Source: Metallyticus violacea (lineage: Eukaryota > Arthropoda > Insecta > Mantodea > Metallyticidae). Taken from it: a stretch of DNA of 64,000 bases. The translations under genes were made by a program, and so were the position numbers. Under the pieces are notes generated by a model. That model searched no databases and had not been told where the DNA came from. It worked only from the letters and a program-made list of their open reading frames with translations. Location: assembly GCA_030762175.1 (NCBI GenBank), contig CM060846.1:310406512-310470511 (forward strand), given 5' to 3'. This document shows positions 44,550 to 58,209 of this stretch, one piece after another (the first letter of the stretch is position 1; each line of letters starts with the position of its first letter).

Positions 44550-47168
44550 TGAATAATAATGCCAAAATAGTAATAACAATAATTTGGATATGGTAATAAC
44601 CTGATTTCTGAAAGGTGGAATCATTTGTAAGGCTCGTTCACTCTTTATACACATAACTGTTGGCTTTTTAATTATACGCAGAATTTGTCACTAGTTGCAT
44701 ATTACTGAGTGATGATACAGCTGTTCTTCAGACCAAGTGTACATTTCTATAGTGATAACAAAGCAAAATCCATAAATATTTATAAATAAGAAAATCTTTC
44801 TCAGGTCGATTCACTTACAACTTGAATAACAAAGGCAGAATCCCCAATTACCTTAAATTTAAGTATTGAATCATTCGATTATCTGATGACCGACGCGATT
44901 ACGGGGCCCTGCATTTGCTGAGTTTACCGAAGTGCTACATTAGCCTTGAGTCTCACGCCACTCATTCATAATTTGAACAGTGAAAAAAAAAAGAAGTTGT
45001 AATCCTAGATTTAAGCCTGTTAAGAATAAAATGGAAATACTCGACATGGTACCTTTATTTCACAAAGTTTATTTATGATTCATATATTCATACGGAGTCG
45101 CTCATATTGCCAGAGGATTATGTGAAGAGAACTTCCCAGGTGATCTAGTTCCAAATCGTAATGAGATTCATAAATTAGCAGAATTCTTCCTTTTAACCCC
45201 CAGAGTCTTCTACAGTCAGTCATAACGCATCCTGTCTACTTGTCAACTGGTAGAGCAGGCTGCCTAGGTATAACACTACTAATTAAGTTTTGCCACCAAC
45301 GATCTCTGGATTCTGTATTTCATTCCTTCTAAAGAGCCCATAACAGTTAACGGAACTTTCATCGCTCACTTGTAACGAAACCTAAGTAAAAACAAAATGC
45401 AAGTAACTGAACTCAAAATGAAAAATCAGAGTATATCATCTAAATTATTTATAAACTATATAAACTGTCATTTATAAGCGTTATTTGTTAACGCTCTCAA
45501 AATAAGGTTTACTACCGAAATGTAAAGTAAATCGATTTGCAAATGTATTGCTTTTTGTTATAATACTTTTCAGTTTATTATTTTTAATGTATTAGGTGCC
45601 TTATTTTTGTAAAAACGTTATATCGTATAAATTCAGCTGTCGTACATTGTAAACATTACTCTCTGCTCTCGGAAGTAGTTCTGACTCTTTCCAGTACACT
45701 ATAATGAATTATGTCTAAGGTGCTTAAAAAGAGAAACTTAAAGACACGGGTTATAAATAAATTGACTTAAGTGAGGATTTAACTGAATGCTCACTAAATA
45801 TATTCAGTTAATATATTTTGAAAATTGTTTCATTGTTCATATTTATAATTACGTGAGAACCTTAGGATTTGCTGATAATATAAAACCTATTAAGTCCAGA
45901 ATTAATAGTTTAGTTATGTAAGTTTCAATAATACGATTTCCTATGACTTTTATAGAGTTTCAAAGTAGCAATTTTCTTTGAGAAATACCTTTCTGAAATT
46001 TCCAATTACGTTTAATTTGCTTCTAGTTCCCGAGTGCCTGCATTAATGAGAATGAGTAGCCTGTCAGCATTTAAGCCTCCAAGCATTATGTGGCTTAATA
46101 AGTTCTATTTAAGTTTTCCCAATACCTTATGGTGTGCACTGCAGTCTTCTTAGCTGGAGTTCATTTACATATGAGGTTAAATGAAACAGAGCCTAGGTTT
46201 GCTTTTGTGAACATCTGCTATTTGGTGCTGGCATGAGATACTCCAGGGAATTGTCTTAATAAAATAAAATTGGCACAGAACCTAAGGTATGTTTTATGAA
46301 CTTCATACATTTTCTGAGAATTGTGCATTTTCAAAGAAATGTGACGATCATCCCATCAAAAAAACAATATTACTTATATAATAGATCCTACCATTAGATT
46401 TGGGGGAAAAAAAAAACACAAGGGTAAACTTGAGGAAGTGAATGAAGGAAAAAGTAATATGTTTTAAGGAAAAATATAATCTTCAGAACACTCATGGTAA
46501 TATTCCTCTACACTTTTTCATCATATGGAAAAGGTTTAATTTACAGAAAACAAAGATAAAAGTGACCGGGATAGCTGCTCTACGTGAGTCCTTATTGTTA
46601 CTTTTCCACCACTTGTCCAGTAACCAATGAGAATGCTTATAGAACGATGTTAAATAATATCTAATTTTCCTATTCAAACTCCTTTAGACAAAATTCAATT
46701 CTATGTTTCTTTGCTTGCATTCGTCCACATTATTTTAAATTTGTTTGTATTTCTATGCCCTTTCCATTGTGGCAGCCGTTATTATTTTGTCAATAAATAA
46801 ATGTACGCTTTTCTCTTTCAGTTAGTATTGAATTGCTTTATTCCTTGGTGGTGCAGTTTGCATTATGTGGGTTTTTTTAACTTAAAATACATTTGATTTT
46901 AGAGATGAGTCTATTAAGCGTTTCGCTAATCTTTTTCGAAAAATTTATCTTTTCTATAAAAACATACTACAGTGCACATTTCTTCTATTTTAGTTTCTTA
47001 GTTTTATTTCCCATCCATTTTATTTACTTTGATATAAAAGTATGTGCAAAATAACTGTTTAGGAACACACATTAAAAGATCATGTTTTTTCTTGCCGAAA
47101 TTGTTTCAATGCTGCGAATGTTATCAGATGAATAGTTTATTGAAACGTTGTACATTTTCCAGATTTTA

Positions 47169-47171
<3 letters not shown>

Positions 47172-47242
<71 letters not shown>

Positions 47243-47243
47243 T
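47172..47243. repeat. (TTA)n microsatellite
   Basis: About 24 uninterrupted TTA units, the longest trinucleotide tract in the window. The Leu, Tyr or Asn runs seen in translations here are artefacts of the repeat. Confidence 0.95.
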
Positions 47244-47383
47244 AAGTCTTGTTTCCAGGCATCTGGTGAACAATACAGATATGTTTCACTATTAAAGATT
47301 TCATTGTACAAATTTAAAATTAAAATTTGCGTCACTCCTTCTGCGCATAATGCAAATCTAGAAAGAATATGTATTATAACTAC

Positions 47384-47689
47384 CTAATGGACCGCCCGGT
47401 GTGGCCTAGGTAGTTAAGGCGCGGAATCGTTAGGGGGAGGTCTGAAGCTCGATTCCCCCTTGGACCGTCCTTCCTGACTGAGGTTTTTCCGGGTTTTCCT
47501 CAGTCCTCATAAATGGTAAATGTCGGGGAGTTACCCTAAACTTGGGTCTACAACGTTTCCTTACTTTCTTTAAAAAAATCCTTTCCCAATTTATCATTTC
47601 ACCTCAGGTATCATAAGTGCTCACTCATCGTCTGTGTTGCCTGAATAGTAAAAGCGGGCGTTAAACGCTTAAAAAATCCATCTATTGGA
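47384..47689 (+). mobile_element. SINE1, full length
   Basis: Plus-strand SINE1 (47392-47672): head ccgcccggtgtggcctaggt, gttaaggcgcgg, a degenerate B box gctcgattccccc, ggaccgtccttcctgactga, tcctcagtcctcataaatgg, cctttcccaatttatcattt and the 3' end gcgggcgttaaacgctt. Flanks ctaatgga (47384-47391) and ctattgga (47682-47689) may be a worn target duplication. Confidence 0.9.
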
Positions 47690-50600
47690 ATAGATTAAAA
47701 CTTAAGCGATCAAACATTTGCCACTGTTTAATTAGCTTTTTGAACATCTGACACTGAATGTAAAGGCGTTAACAGAATGTGTTTGAACATTCATTCCTTT
47801 GAGAAAAGATGATATATAGCGTGATAGCAAAACATCATAAGGGGTAAGGTTGCGTTGCTAAACCAATGATCGTACATCTCTATATCCGGTACCCTAATAA
47901 GGACTGAATGCTTTTTATATTCTTGATGAAAAAAGGTGTATCTTCTTCAATTCTTGGAATACACTGAACCCTACTTCAGCTTAACATCTGCAACCTCTCT
48001 GGTTTCGTTCTCTCTACTTAATCAATCCATTCTGGTCTATAATGTTTCCATTTTTCTTGCAAAGAAGCTGCGCTTGATTAATATCTAATCTTATATAGCT
48101 TGGTACGCTCAGGAACTTAATTTCCGTAGCTTGTAATCTGTCACGTTCTTCTTGTTCACCATGTTCCTCAGTCATGTAAGGTAGACAACGGCAATGTTTT
48201 AAAAAGTTTTTTTTCTGTAATTCCCTCCGTGATTTTCTCGGTTAAGTTTCTGGTAATTTTACAACGTTAAAAGAAAGATATGATCACAAGTGTTTATATT
48301 GCTTATAAGTAATTTTCTATTCCAAATATTTAAACGATATTGTTTATTTAAAATATTTTCTTACAACATATTTGCAATAGAATATTTTGTAGATGTTTTG
48401 AATCTCATAATCTGCGTTTTAGGATTCATGTTTAATTTTACTTGTTATCACCCAATTGTTGGCAAAGAGACATATTGCCTCACATTTAGACTTATATAAT
48501 GCCTAGCGTTCATTTTCTATTTTCCGTATTTATAACAAATGGTCATATAAATACTTTGTAAAACTTTGTTGAAAAGATAGTAGCTACTGTTTATAATTTC
48601 CCATAATTTTCCCGTTCAAGTATACGAAGTAAAATATACATAAAATATATTGCAAAAAGCACGTTTGTGGCGTTTATAAACCTTGTAGACATAATCATTT
48701 ATCAGCAAATATATGCATATCTCCCAGAATTCAATGTTACATTCTGCCCTCACGTTCAGAAAAAATATAGGTAGTTCCTGGTAGTTTCTGGACTACTATA
48801 AGACCATAGAATGATTTATAGCAGTTTTTAAAATTTGATGTTTTTACTCTACCTTCTCCAGCTTTAAACGCGAAGACTAATTGGGTTAGCAGTTAACACT
48901 ACAATATTACAATTGGAGTGCTCGCTTGCTATTGCCCGAAATCGATAGTTGTATAGATGCAATGCAACCAATTTCAGTGGTAATTACAAATGTATGATTT
49001 ACCAACAGAATTGGGCTTCCGTATTCGTTTTAAAACACAGGATCACAATAATATTTCTTCTAATGACGTTTTGGTTGGAAAATATTGCGATACTGTTGAG
49101 AATTATAAACATTTTCAAACTATAATCAAATATCCTTTTCGAAAGATTATTAGCCATAGTTGGTTTTGTCATCTTAGCATTTCTGTTTCATATGTTCCAG
49201 TGACAAAATTAATAACCTTAAAATTTACACTTTTCAACTTTTTTCTACACTTAGTGATCATTCTGTCATTGCATATGAGTTCCTGACTTATTGTTCGGAG
49301 CATAGCATTTAGCACTCAACTTTAAGGGCACGCTGTATAGCAAATGGCATGTAGCCGATTTCACCAACTTTGTTACTACTATAACGCCTTGATAAACTCT
49401 TATCTATATGTTACTCTTATTTTCTTACATCAGTCGCCATTATCGATAACGCATCTCATCGTTAATTGATTGGTCGTTATTCGTGAAGTTGGAACTGCAG
49501 CTAGCAGAAAACACGGGACCGAACAAGTATTCACAGGTGTGACATAGGATACATATAATTTTACGACGATTCTGGGACATCGGTATGTATGCATACACAC
49601 ATGGTGTTCCTTAATCGCCGCATTATTTCCAAATGATATTCTCTTGTACTTTTATGACACGAATACCATATAGGTTGCATCTTACAGAGATTTTAGGGGA
49701 GGACAAATTTAGACACTGTATATGACTCTTTCCTTTAATAGTTTCAGTACTAAATAAGCTACAGAAGTTAACAAAAGGTATGCATAGCTGTTAATACATG
49801 TTCATTTTGAGCTGTCCTATAATAAATTTAATTTAACTGATTTTGAACTGCTTACAGTTAATGTGGGTTAAGTATTTTCGCAATGACAGTTGGTGGGAAA
49901 AAAGGGAACCATTTTCAAAGAAGGTATCTAACAGTTCTCAGTACTCGAGTATTGATGGTTATTAATTCAGCTGCTTCTTTGCTCAACTCTTACGGAGAAA
50001 TGTAGGTACCCTATTCCGGAAAATTATACGGCGATACTGGACTCTTGTGTATATTTTTGGCAATCAGGTTCCGGTAAACAACATTATTTATCTGATCTAT
50101 GTTTTTCTCAACTTACACCTATGCATCAGCACCCATGGCCGAGCTGGCACTGGAATTCATGGCCCCAAAGAAAGAAGAATCAATGCACAATGCTGTAACT
50201 ATCATTGATATTTGGAAAGTTCAGATACGTTACTAGATGTTCGAGGTTTTCCTTAGCAGGAAAGGAAAATGCTAAGTTAACCATTTCCTTACCATTTACC
50301 CCCAAAGAATATTGATTACTAAACACGGTCACAATGAAGCTTCGGGTTTTAGTTATAAACCTTGTCCACACTCGCAATGTTCTACGTCTCTACTACTAAA
50401 TGTGCCGCAGCCATCGGTCCACGCACTGAACTCTGCTTCCAAAATACGTGTACGCATCTTACCTTTAGAAGATGGAATTGTTCTCTTGGGTTATACAGGC
50501 ATTATATCGTGAAAACACAGGATTAAATTCAACCATTATAATTTTTCTAGTTTCATTGATAATGCTTTTCATTATATTACGAACATTAAAATTGCGTTTG

Positions 50601-52830
50601 GGTTTGCATTTGTTGTCGAACATTGAAGAATTACGCCATTTCCGTGTAATTTTTTCTTTCCATTAATTGTGCGTTTTCGTTCATGATTTTGTTGTTTTGT
50701 TTTGCACTAAATCGTGATTGTAGCTATAGAAGGAGACTTTTGAACGGGAAAGTTCTGAATCAATTGATTTGTACTTATAACATTTACACACAAAAATGTG
50801 CAGCTCAAAAGTAAACTGTGGAATGATTCTCACGAATGAATGGATGTATGCTGCCGTGAGACCGGCAGGAAGTAGATTCAGAAAGCGTTGTTCAAGGATA
50901 TGACTCAAGGGTGAGGAAACGGAGTAACAGTATGCCGGTAGTAATATGGCAAAACGCTGCGTGAACCATGTAGGTGATTAATCAAGTAAAACCTTTTGTT
51001 ACGTGGTGACTTGAATATTACTACTAGTTTTACGTTAGCAATAATGCTAGGCTAAAAACAAGTTTATGTATTTAGAATATCTCGAGGAACATGTACAAAT
51101 GGTAACCACTTGCTGCTTAATTATTATTTTGAAGAATGGATTGTAAAACGTTCTAGGAAATGCAGATTAAACAGGTTCCTGCACTATAGTAGCGAAATTT
51201 ACCATATACATTTAAGTCATTGAACACATGTGAATTTACTTATTTATCTGGTGTTATGGGCACTAAAGATCTCGTGATATGTAATTTTTACTTACTTGCA
51301 AAAATGTATTACAAACATGTTTATTTAAATGTTTGTTATAATTTTGTGGGTAGTAAAAATAATACTTCGATTAAAAACAGTCGATCGCCATCTCCATCGT
51401 TCTTTTGAAACTAAAGTATATTAAAATGTATTTAAATTCTGTTTTACCACTTTGGGATTGCTGTTATTTTCAGTCTCACATTTTCTAAGAAACATTCTTT
51501 ATATAAGGACTGTTTCGTTGGTAACAGAAGTAGAATAACTAACACTACTTTTCATGCTACCGAAAAAGAACTTTCCCAGTACACAGTTTTGTGATCACTG
51601 CCGCCATGATTGCATATTGAGCATGTATTAATATATTTCAGTTTTTAATGCATGTCATACCATTCCATTCTACGACAATAATCCGTCAAAAACACCGTGG
51701 TAATTTAACGGATAACGTATTATTGGTACTAGTGTTCTCATTTATATTAAAATAAGTGACTGTTAACAGATAAAGAATACGTTACACTTGTCTGCTGCAA
51801 ATTAACGCCCAAGACTGAATACATTGTAATAATGTAGAAAAAGATTAGGTATCGCGAATGCCCTCTAGTGTTCAGTCAGCATTCTATTTGTTCTATTTTC
51901 CTTCCGCTAAGATAAAACAAGGTAGGTAGAGGCAAACCAGGAAGCGTGCTTGGTTTCGTTTCGAAGGTGCTAAATGTTGTATGGGGTTGTGAGTGCTGAA
52001 ACTTGTTTGTTAGTATGCACGTAAGTATGGCTGTCAGGATGTCGCTTTGCATCATCGCAGTGTTGACAGAGCAGTAGTCTAATTTTACGTTTACCCATCG
52101 ATGTTCTAGAAAGTGCCGATTGAATCTCGGGTCTAATTATTTTGTAGCTGCCAAAGTTTCATTTCTGTAAAAATGTCTAAATAGTTTTGTTTTAATATAC
52201 ATTCCTTTTGTGGCATCACACAAATAGTTGGCGCTTCTAAAGTGACAGTGTCATGTTTGAAAATAATGGAATAGTACCAATATTGATAAAATTGTGCTTT
52301 TAGCCATATTTTAGTTAATATCTGCTATATTTATTTGACTCTAATTTTAATAATTGAGGCCGATACAGTTCTAGTGACTTTCCCTGTTCCATTTGTTGAT
52401 GAAGGAGCTCCATCCTGTAGCATATGAAAAATAGTATTCCTTTGGATTTATTCTTGTACAAGTTATTAATCAAAATTTTAATGACAGGTTGAGCAAATAG
52501 CAGTGTCTTGTACCCTGATGTATGCTGTTTGACTAAAGAAATTTCCTTCTCAAGCATCTGAAATCTAACTTTGCATGCATATGTAGAAAAACATCTTCAT
52601 TTCCAGTTTGAATGCCTCTTCAATATTTTTGTGCAACATAATTTGCTATACGTAGAGGTAGATGTGTTTACTATTAATAGTCTGTTGAAAAATTCCGCTC
52701 TCTTGATTATGTGTTTGACATTTTTAATGTTAGAATGAATGTAAGGGTAAGTTTCCTATGCATTTCATTGTTTTGCTTCTAAAGAATGGAAAAATTAAAA
52801 CCCTCTTTATTTCTTGTGTAAAGCATAAGC

Positions 52831-52831
<1 letters not shown>

Positions 52832-52865
<34 letters not shown>
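52832..52865. repeat. (AT)n microsatellite
   Basis: About 17 AT units. Confidence 0.95.
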
Positions 52866-52868
<3 letters not shown>

Positions 52869-53896
52869 TGATAGTTGGAGTCCTTATAACTTTTCTAAAA
52901 ATATCAGCACCTCAGAAAATACCGGGTGCAATGCAAACGCAAAACTTTTAAAGTAAATGCTCGATAGCCTTGCTTGTTTAAGGCAAATGGTTATGGGCTC
53001 AAGTGCGCATGCGTTGTTTTCTTGTCAGTGTTATCGACGTGCCGCTGTGTGTAATACTGACCAAAACACTTTGGGTTTCTGCTGTAGAGTGTTCATCTGG
53101 TTTGTAATGATCATAAATAGGTCTAATCGGTGAAAATACGATGACGAAATGATGCTAAGCGCGGAACGAACATGTCTCATTACTAACTTTTTGCAGACAA
53201 ATTGTAATGAAACTAATGTACGAGTTAATTGGGCGATTATCTAATAGTCTTGACCACAGGCAATGTGTGCTTACCTCGCTCTAGAAAACTGAAACAGAAA
53301 AAATGAGAGTATCCGGCTAGCACTGGAAAAATTAAATGACTAAGAATCCTGGTAAAAGCGCCTCATATTTCAGCAGGGTGTCTAAAGCTACCCACGCTTC
53401 GCTACCTTGTGCCAATGGCATAACACTCATAAAATGCTGGCTGGCATTCTCTCTCGTGCCGTTGATGGGTAGATGTTTCTCCCGCCAGGGAGCACAAACA
53501 AGAGTTTCTTGTTTTCCTTGGCAAACGTTTTTAGAAGCAGGACCTTCCCATTGTTTTAGTTCTCCTAAATATGAATTATTAGTCTGACAGTGTGTGCACC
53601 AAGCCATTCATTACAACGCCGGGGGCTGCACAAGGAGCACCACCTCCACACAAGTTGCCGGAAATTGCGGATACGCTACGTGAACACGCCGTAATAACCG
53701 CATTAAAATACAGTGATTTGTCATCGACTGCTTTCGGAGAGAGTCCGCACTTCGAGCCCTGAATTTTTGCAAAAGTAATTAGCATGTACAAATTAGCTCT
53801 ATGTATTAAGTAAAATTATGTTATATACATAGAATGTGAATGAAATATTTAAAAGTTTAAATACTTTAAAACGTGCTCTTAAAGATAAATAATTCA

Positions 53897-53926
53897 CCAT
53901 CATCATCATCATCATCATCATCATCA
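53897..53926. repeat. (CAT)n microsatellite
   Basis: About 10 CAT units. Confidence 0.95.
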
Positions 53927-54011
53927 GTGAAGCGGCACTTAGATATGATTTGCTATTTCTCAGGATAAAGTAGCTTTCCTGTTGCCCAAACTAGGCTGGT
54001 TATTTTTAAGA

Positions 54012-54275
54012 GTGTTTAACGTCCGTTTTAACTGCTGAGGCATCACAGGCGGTGAGCACTGATGATACATGCGATGAAATGATAATTTGAGGAAGAATAT
54101 TTATTTTATGGAAGTGTTCCAGGCCTAAGTTTAAGGTACGTCCCCGGCATTTGCCATTTATTAGGACTGAGGAAAACCTGGAATAAACCTCTATCAGAGA
54201 ACGGTCTTTGTGGGAGTCGAACCCCAGACTTCTCGCTCACGAACAGCTCTTTTATCACCTCGGCTACCCATGGCA
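54012..54275 (-). mobile_element. SINE1, near full length
   Basis: Minus-strand copy: gtgtttaacgtccgttttaa, aggcatcacaggcggtg, catgcgatgaaatgataa, aggcctaagtttaaggtacg, cccggcatttgccattta, aggaaaacctggaataaacc, reversed B box gagtcgaaccccagac, then a worn head cacctcggctacccatgg. Confidence 0.9.
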
Positions 54276-55574
54276 ATGTGACTGGGTAATTCCCACTGCA
54301 GATACGCTCTTTCGGAAAAATCCCGCAGCAGTGCCGCGGTTCCTACTCGCAGCACGCTGGGAGTTATTTACACGCTGCAAAAATGGTAACCTTTAACAGT
54401 TGATTGTTTCTTGCTGAACTCTTGATTAGGTCTTCATGAACTCTGTTCCAAAAAGTAAAGTTTCCATGAGTGACTGCGTTATTGATAGTTTTCCTTAATC
54501 AATGAGGTTTATGGAGCAAAATTTTAAAGTGTGAAATATTTTAAAAATAACGGAAAATATTTACTTTGTAAGAATTTTGGGCTTACCTGTATCTTACTAA
54601 CCATAGTCTCCCTTTCTATTGTTCCTCCTCTTCAAACGGTGTAGCAGTAAGCAACACAGTTCATTACAAAAATATTACAACATTATAGTGCAGTTATGAC
54701 AAAACAAAGGTGGAATGACAGCTAAAAGCATTTGGAAGGGGTACAAAGGCGTATGATGCGGCTTGTTACGTTTTCTCTCTACCTTTCTCTCATTGCTAGC
54801 AAATATTATGTCATCGGACTTCTAAATCATTTTATTCTTTTAACGTATCGTCCAAGAAAGAAATGACAATGGGAGTTGAGTGCTTAAAGCTTAAAACAAA
54901 TTCAGCAATAGGCAGTGCGTATTTTATGACAGATCGTGTTTTAGGCTCAAGTACAACTGACGTGTAAGCCCGTAGATCCAAATAGAAGCACTGTTACTCT
55001 CAGAAAATGTATACTTTATTATTTAAAAGACTGACGCAAGGCAAAACGGAACATATGTAGCTGTAAGATATTCATAATTTATTTAGAAAAAGCTTTCCTG
55101 TTTGATACTATTTATATGTTTTATGACAGATATATGCACAAATCGGAAATATTTCTAGCGAAGACCGGACAAAGAAGATGAATGACTATAAAGAAGACGG
55201 GAGAGTTGGTGAGGTAGTGAGTTAAAGGAACGGGGCTCAGGGGTGAGGTTTCTATTCATTTTTGTATGTGTGTATATAAAATTGTTCATTAGAAAATGTG
55301 ATGCAAGTATATCAATATGTTTGCATATATACGAAGTTAATCATAGTAATTAGTATTACCTTTGTGTGTATTGTATGTTTTGGTTGTTAAAAAGGCAGTA
55401 TTAGCATATACGACCTTGAGGCCCAACAGTTATGCTTACATTTGTGTACCTTAAACCTGCCACAGTAAAATTCTACTTCAATTTATATAAGGTTTTTCTT
55501 ATAAACATTAAGCATGAAGTCAAGTTGATTATTAACAAGTGAATAAATTATGCTGTTTTATACGTATTTTTAAT
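54276..55574. other. Gene-free stretch
   Basis: AT-rich, nothing recognised. Confidence 0.5.
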
Positions 55575-55820
55575 GTGTAACTCCCATTTTTAAGACCATG
55601 GTACTGGGCACTGGTAATACATGAAATGAAATGGTAAATAGGAAAATAAATGTAGGAAAGAAACGTTGCAGGCCTAATTTGAGGGTATTTTGCTAGTAAT
55701 TAGGACTGATTCAAACATGGAAAAAATCTCAGTTAGTGAGTGAGGGTGGGCCTAGTTGAATTTGAACCACGTCTCCCATTCACGAGTCGGTCCCTTAGCG
55801 ATCTCTATCCTAATTTCGGT
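55575..55820 (-). mobile_element. SINE1, old diverged copy
   Basis: Minus-strand copy with many changes: gtgtaactcccattttta, acatgaaatgaaatggtaaa, ttgcaggcctaatttgaggg, gactgattcaaacatggaaaaa, agttgaatttgaaccacgtc and cacgagtcggtcccttagcg. The aggcaccacagg block near the 3' end is lost. It is clearly the oldest of the long copies. Confidence 0.75.
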
Positions 55821-56099
55821 TCGGTGAATGTAGTATCTCACCTCCGATAAATATATACTCCACACAATTAAATTGATTTCCACGCAACACATAAAAATAT
55901 TTTTCCCAAGCTCTAAAACAAATGTATAACTCCGATAAATTGAGCATATAAAATAAACAAAGATTTTAAAAAAGTAGCAATTTATTGTTGGGAATACTAG
56001 TTATGGCATAATTATTTTTAATATATGCAGATCTGTAAATTATTAGAAATTTTGCAATTTTCAGATACGTATTTTGTTTGTCAGTTATATATAACGTGA

Positions 56100-57291
56100 A
56101 CAAAGTACAATCACTCTTAAGAATGATTAAAGTTTATTTCTGTATCTAGTAGTTAGTTGTATTTCCCTTAGCATCTATTAGAGCAGAAGCTGTAGAAGAT
56201 ATGTCTGTGTTGAAGCCATTTATATTTAATCAATTTCATTATCATTATGCCACAGGGTAAAACTGTGTTAATCATTGTTTCATTAGCAGCTAGATGGAAA
56301 TTTTAAATATATTATTTTCTTTGGCACACTCTACGTAGATTTGCTTGGGTTCATATCTGGACTGTTTCTATGCCTGTCCAATATGTCATATTAACTGAAT
56401 TTATTATCATACATTTTGCTTTACGTCATGGTCACCATCCTGCCATAATATTCTATTTCCAGATGGGAATCATTCATTCATCATTGGTCTTATACACTCT
56501 TCTATCACTTTAAAATATTTTAAGCTTTTTCCCCCCATAAAAAGAAAATTCCCTATTTCAGGCACAGAATTTCCTCCCCTCATTACAGTAGAAGGTTTCA
56601 CACTCCTTGAATGTCTCCCCTGACCTCTTTCTTATGTACTGGGAGTTTTCCTTGACCGCTACAACTATCGTTTCATCACTGAATGCCCTCTGTAAACAGA
56701 AAACATTTACTTATATTTCTTCGAAGAAATAAATTCAGTAGTAAATCATTGTTATATCATCTTGAATTTGCTTTAAATGAAGTAAAATAATTGACTCTTG
56801 TCCAATCTTCGGAGGTACAGTTTTTGTCCAAGAGAAGCGGTTTTTTTTTTGGTTATCATGGTTCGCGTTGATTTTTTTTATTTGCGAGGTTTTCTTGCTT
56901 TCAGCCACCCTTCAAAAAGTTTTTGGCTTATAGTGCATGGTGATACATTGCAGCCATGTGCCAGAGCATCAGCCTGAAGTTAAGTAGATGCAAGGGTAAG
57001 CTTATTACATGATTCCCTGAACAATACATGTGTTAAACTTGGAGTTCAGCCGTTTTCTACCACATTTTATCACTCTCTTCGGCGTAGGTGATTTGATACC
57101 ACTCAGCTTCTGTGAAAGTCTTATCCTGTAACTCATACTTGCACCTAGTAATTTGCCTATTTCTTCCTTGATTTTATTACCCATATTTAAATAAACTTTA
57201 ATCTGAGCTATTTTATCTTTTGCATCATACTTCAACTCCGGTTTCAAGACAACTGTCACAACAGCCTTTCTCTATTTTCACCTCCCAACAC
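56100..57291 (-). mobile_element. Degenerate Tc1-like transposase relic
   Basis: Read on the minus strand. The helix-turn-helix region at 57230-57005 is open for 84 codons (QIKVYLNMGNKIKEEIGKLL, then SPTPKRVIKCGRKR), matching the basic GRKRK segment after the second DNA-binding helix of Tc1/Tc3-like transposases. Near 56683 FSDET marks the first catalytic Asp, followed by QYIRKRSGETF (usual QYVRRRPGE). Near 56370 RNSPDMNPSK matches the WPxNSPDLNPIE block, with the final acidic residue replaced by Ser-Lys. The second Asp region is not readable. Stops, frameshifts and insertions separate the blocks. Confidence 0.8.
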
Positions 57292-58209
57292 TGAAACTCC
57301 TAGCAAGACCAAATCTGCCAAGGGTCAAATGACCTCAAGTGCCGTTAGGATAACGGAAGAATATTAGCAGTGATATCTGGGTATTGGAAAGAAATTTGCA
57401 TTTCACTATGTAAAGCAAGGAAATTAGTAGAACTATTTTAATATTAAATTTAAATATTGACCAAAGCAAGGCGCTAATATTGAGAGGTTTCATTTAAAAT
57501 CATGCAGGGATATTTATTAGACAGAGAAACAAGGAAATAGGATGTTAATATGCAATAAGAAGGTTCTAAGGCCTGCACAATTTGAATTTTAACTTAAAAA
57601 GTATTGTACACAACTGTATTCCTTGCCGCTTTGCCAGAATGCTATACAAGAGTTTTTTAAAGCACGTGGCTTACTTATATTAAACTATACTGAAGTTTCG
57701 CTTTTCGTGACTGGTCCAGAAAATGGTGTATTTGATTGTGAATGAACGATGATGTCAACTCATTTCTAACTTCACTGCCAGTCACGGGGAATAAATCACA
57801 GAGGTGAAAACAAGTGCTGCTTGCCATTGGTTCCCAATGGAATGCTCAACATTTTTCAAATGTAAAAACCGATGAGATCTGTGGAGAGTTATGAGAGGTC
57901 ATGTAGGCTGCTCGGTATCATGTAAAAGTGTACACTGGAAAGTGCATTTTAATAAAAATTGCTTTACAGATAATTATCATTTCTTTAAGATTTAATTTTC
58001 TTACTTTTTCACAGTAAATGTTTCAAGAATAAGGGCGTCAGTAACTGTAGGATTTCACTCTATTCCAATGGTGGACTTCCAATAATTTCAGTTCTAGTGT
58101 AAAAGCTTGCAAGTTGCAGTTCGTAAAATATTATATTAGCATAAAAACACAAAGGAAATACCTACGATGGACTGAAGTGTTTTACTAAAACTTTTCTGGG
58201 GTTTTGCAT
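57292..58209. other. Gene-free stretch
   Basis: AT-rich, no gene seen. Confidence 0.5.

Larger units (their letters stand above)
44326..47391. other. Gene-free stretch with AAT/TTA microsatellites
   Basis: AT-rich sequence with (AAT)n at 44499-44549 and (TTA)n at 47172-47243. No gene seen. Confidence 0.55.
47690..54011. other. Gene-free stretch
   Basis: The longest stretch without a recognised mobile element. It contains (AT)n at 52832-52865, (CAT)n at 53897-53926 and a GC-richer part at 53340-53790, open on both strands (91 codons minus, 83 plus) but unrecognised. At 51880-52020 a segment ends in a perfect donor word (cac|gtaagt) but has no other exon features. Many further short open frames (for example 48990-49286, 98 codons plus) show no domains. 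Confidence 0.5.

Noticed and set aside
45225..45275. tRNA-like A box (aactggtagagcaggctgcc)
   Set aside because: No B box at the right distance and no cloverleaf; a chance match.
47044..47387. Proteins with long Tyr, Leu or Asn runs
   Set aside because: They are direct translations of the (TTA)n microsatellite.
51880..52035. 5' exon ending in a perfect gtaagt donor near 52020
   Set aside because: No promoter, no open frame with homology and no partner exon; a single donor word is expected by chance at this length.
53332..53607. Overlapping open frames of 91 and 83 codons
   Set aside because: The GC-rich context explains the lack of stops, and no domain, splice pair or repeat family was recognised.
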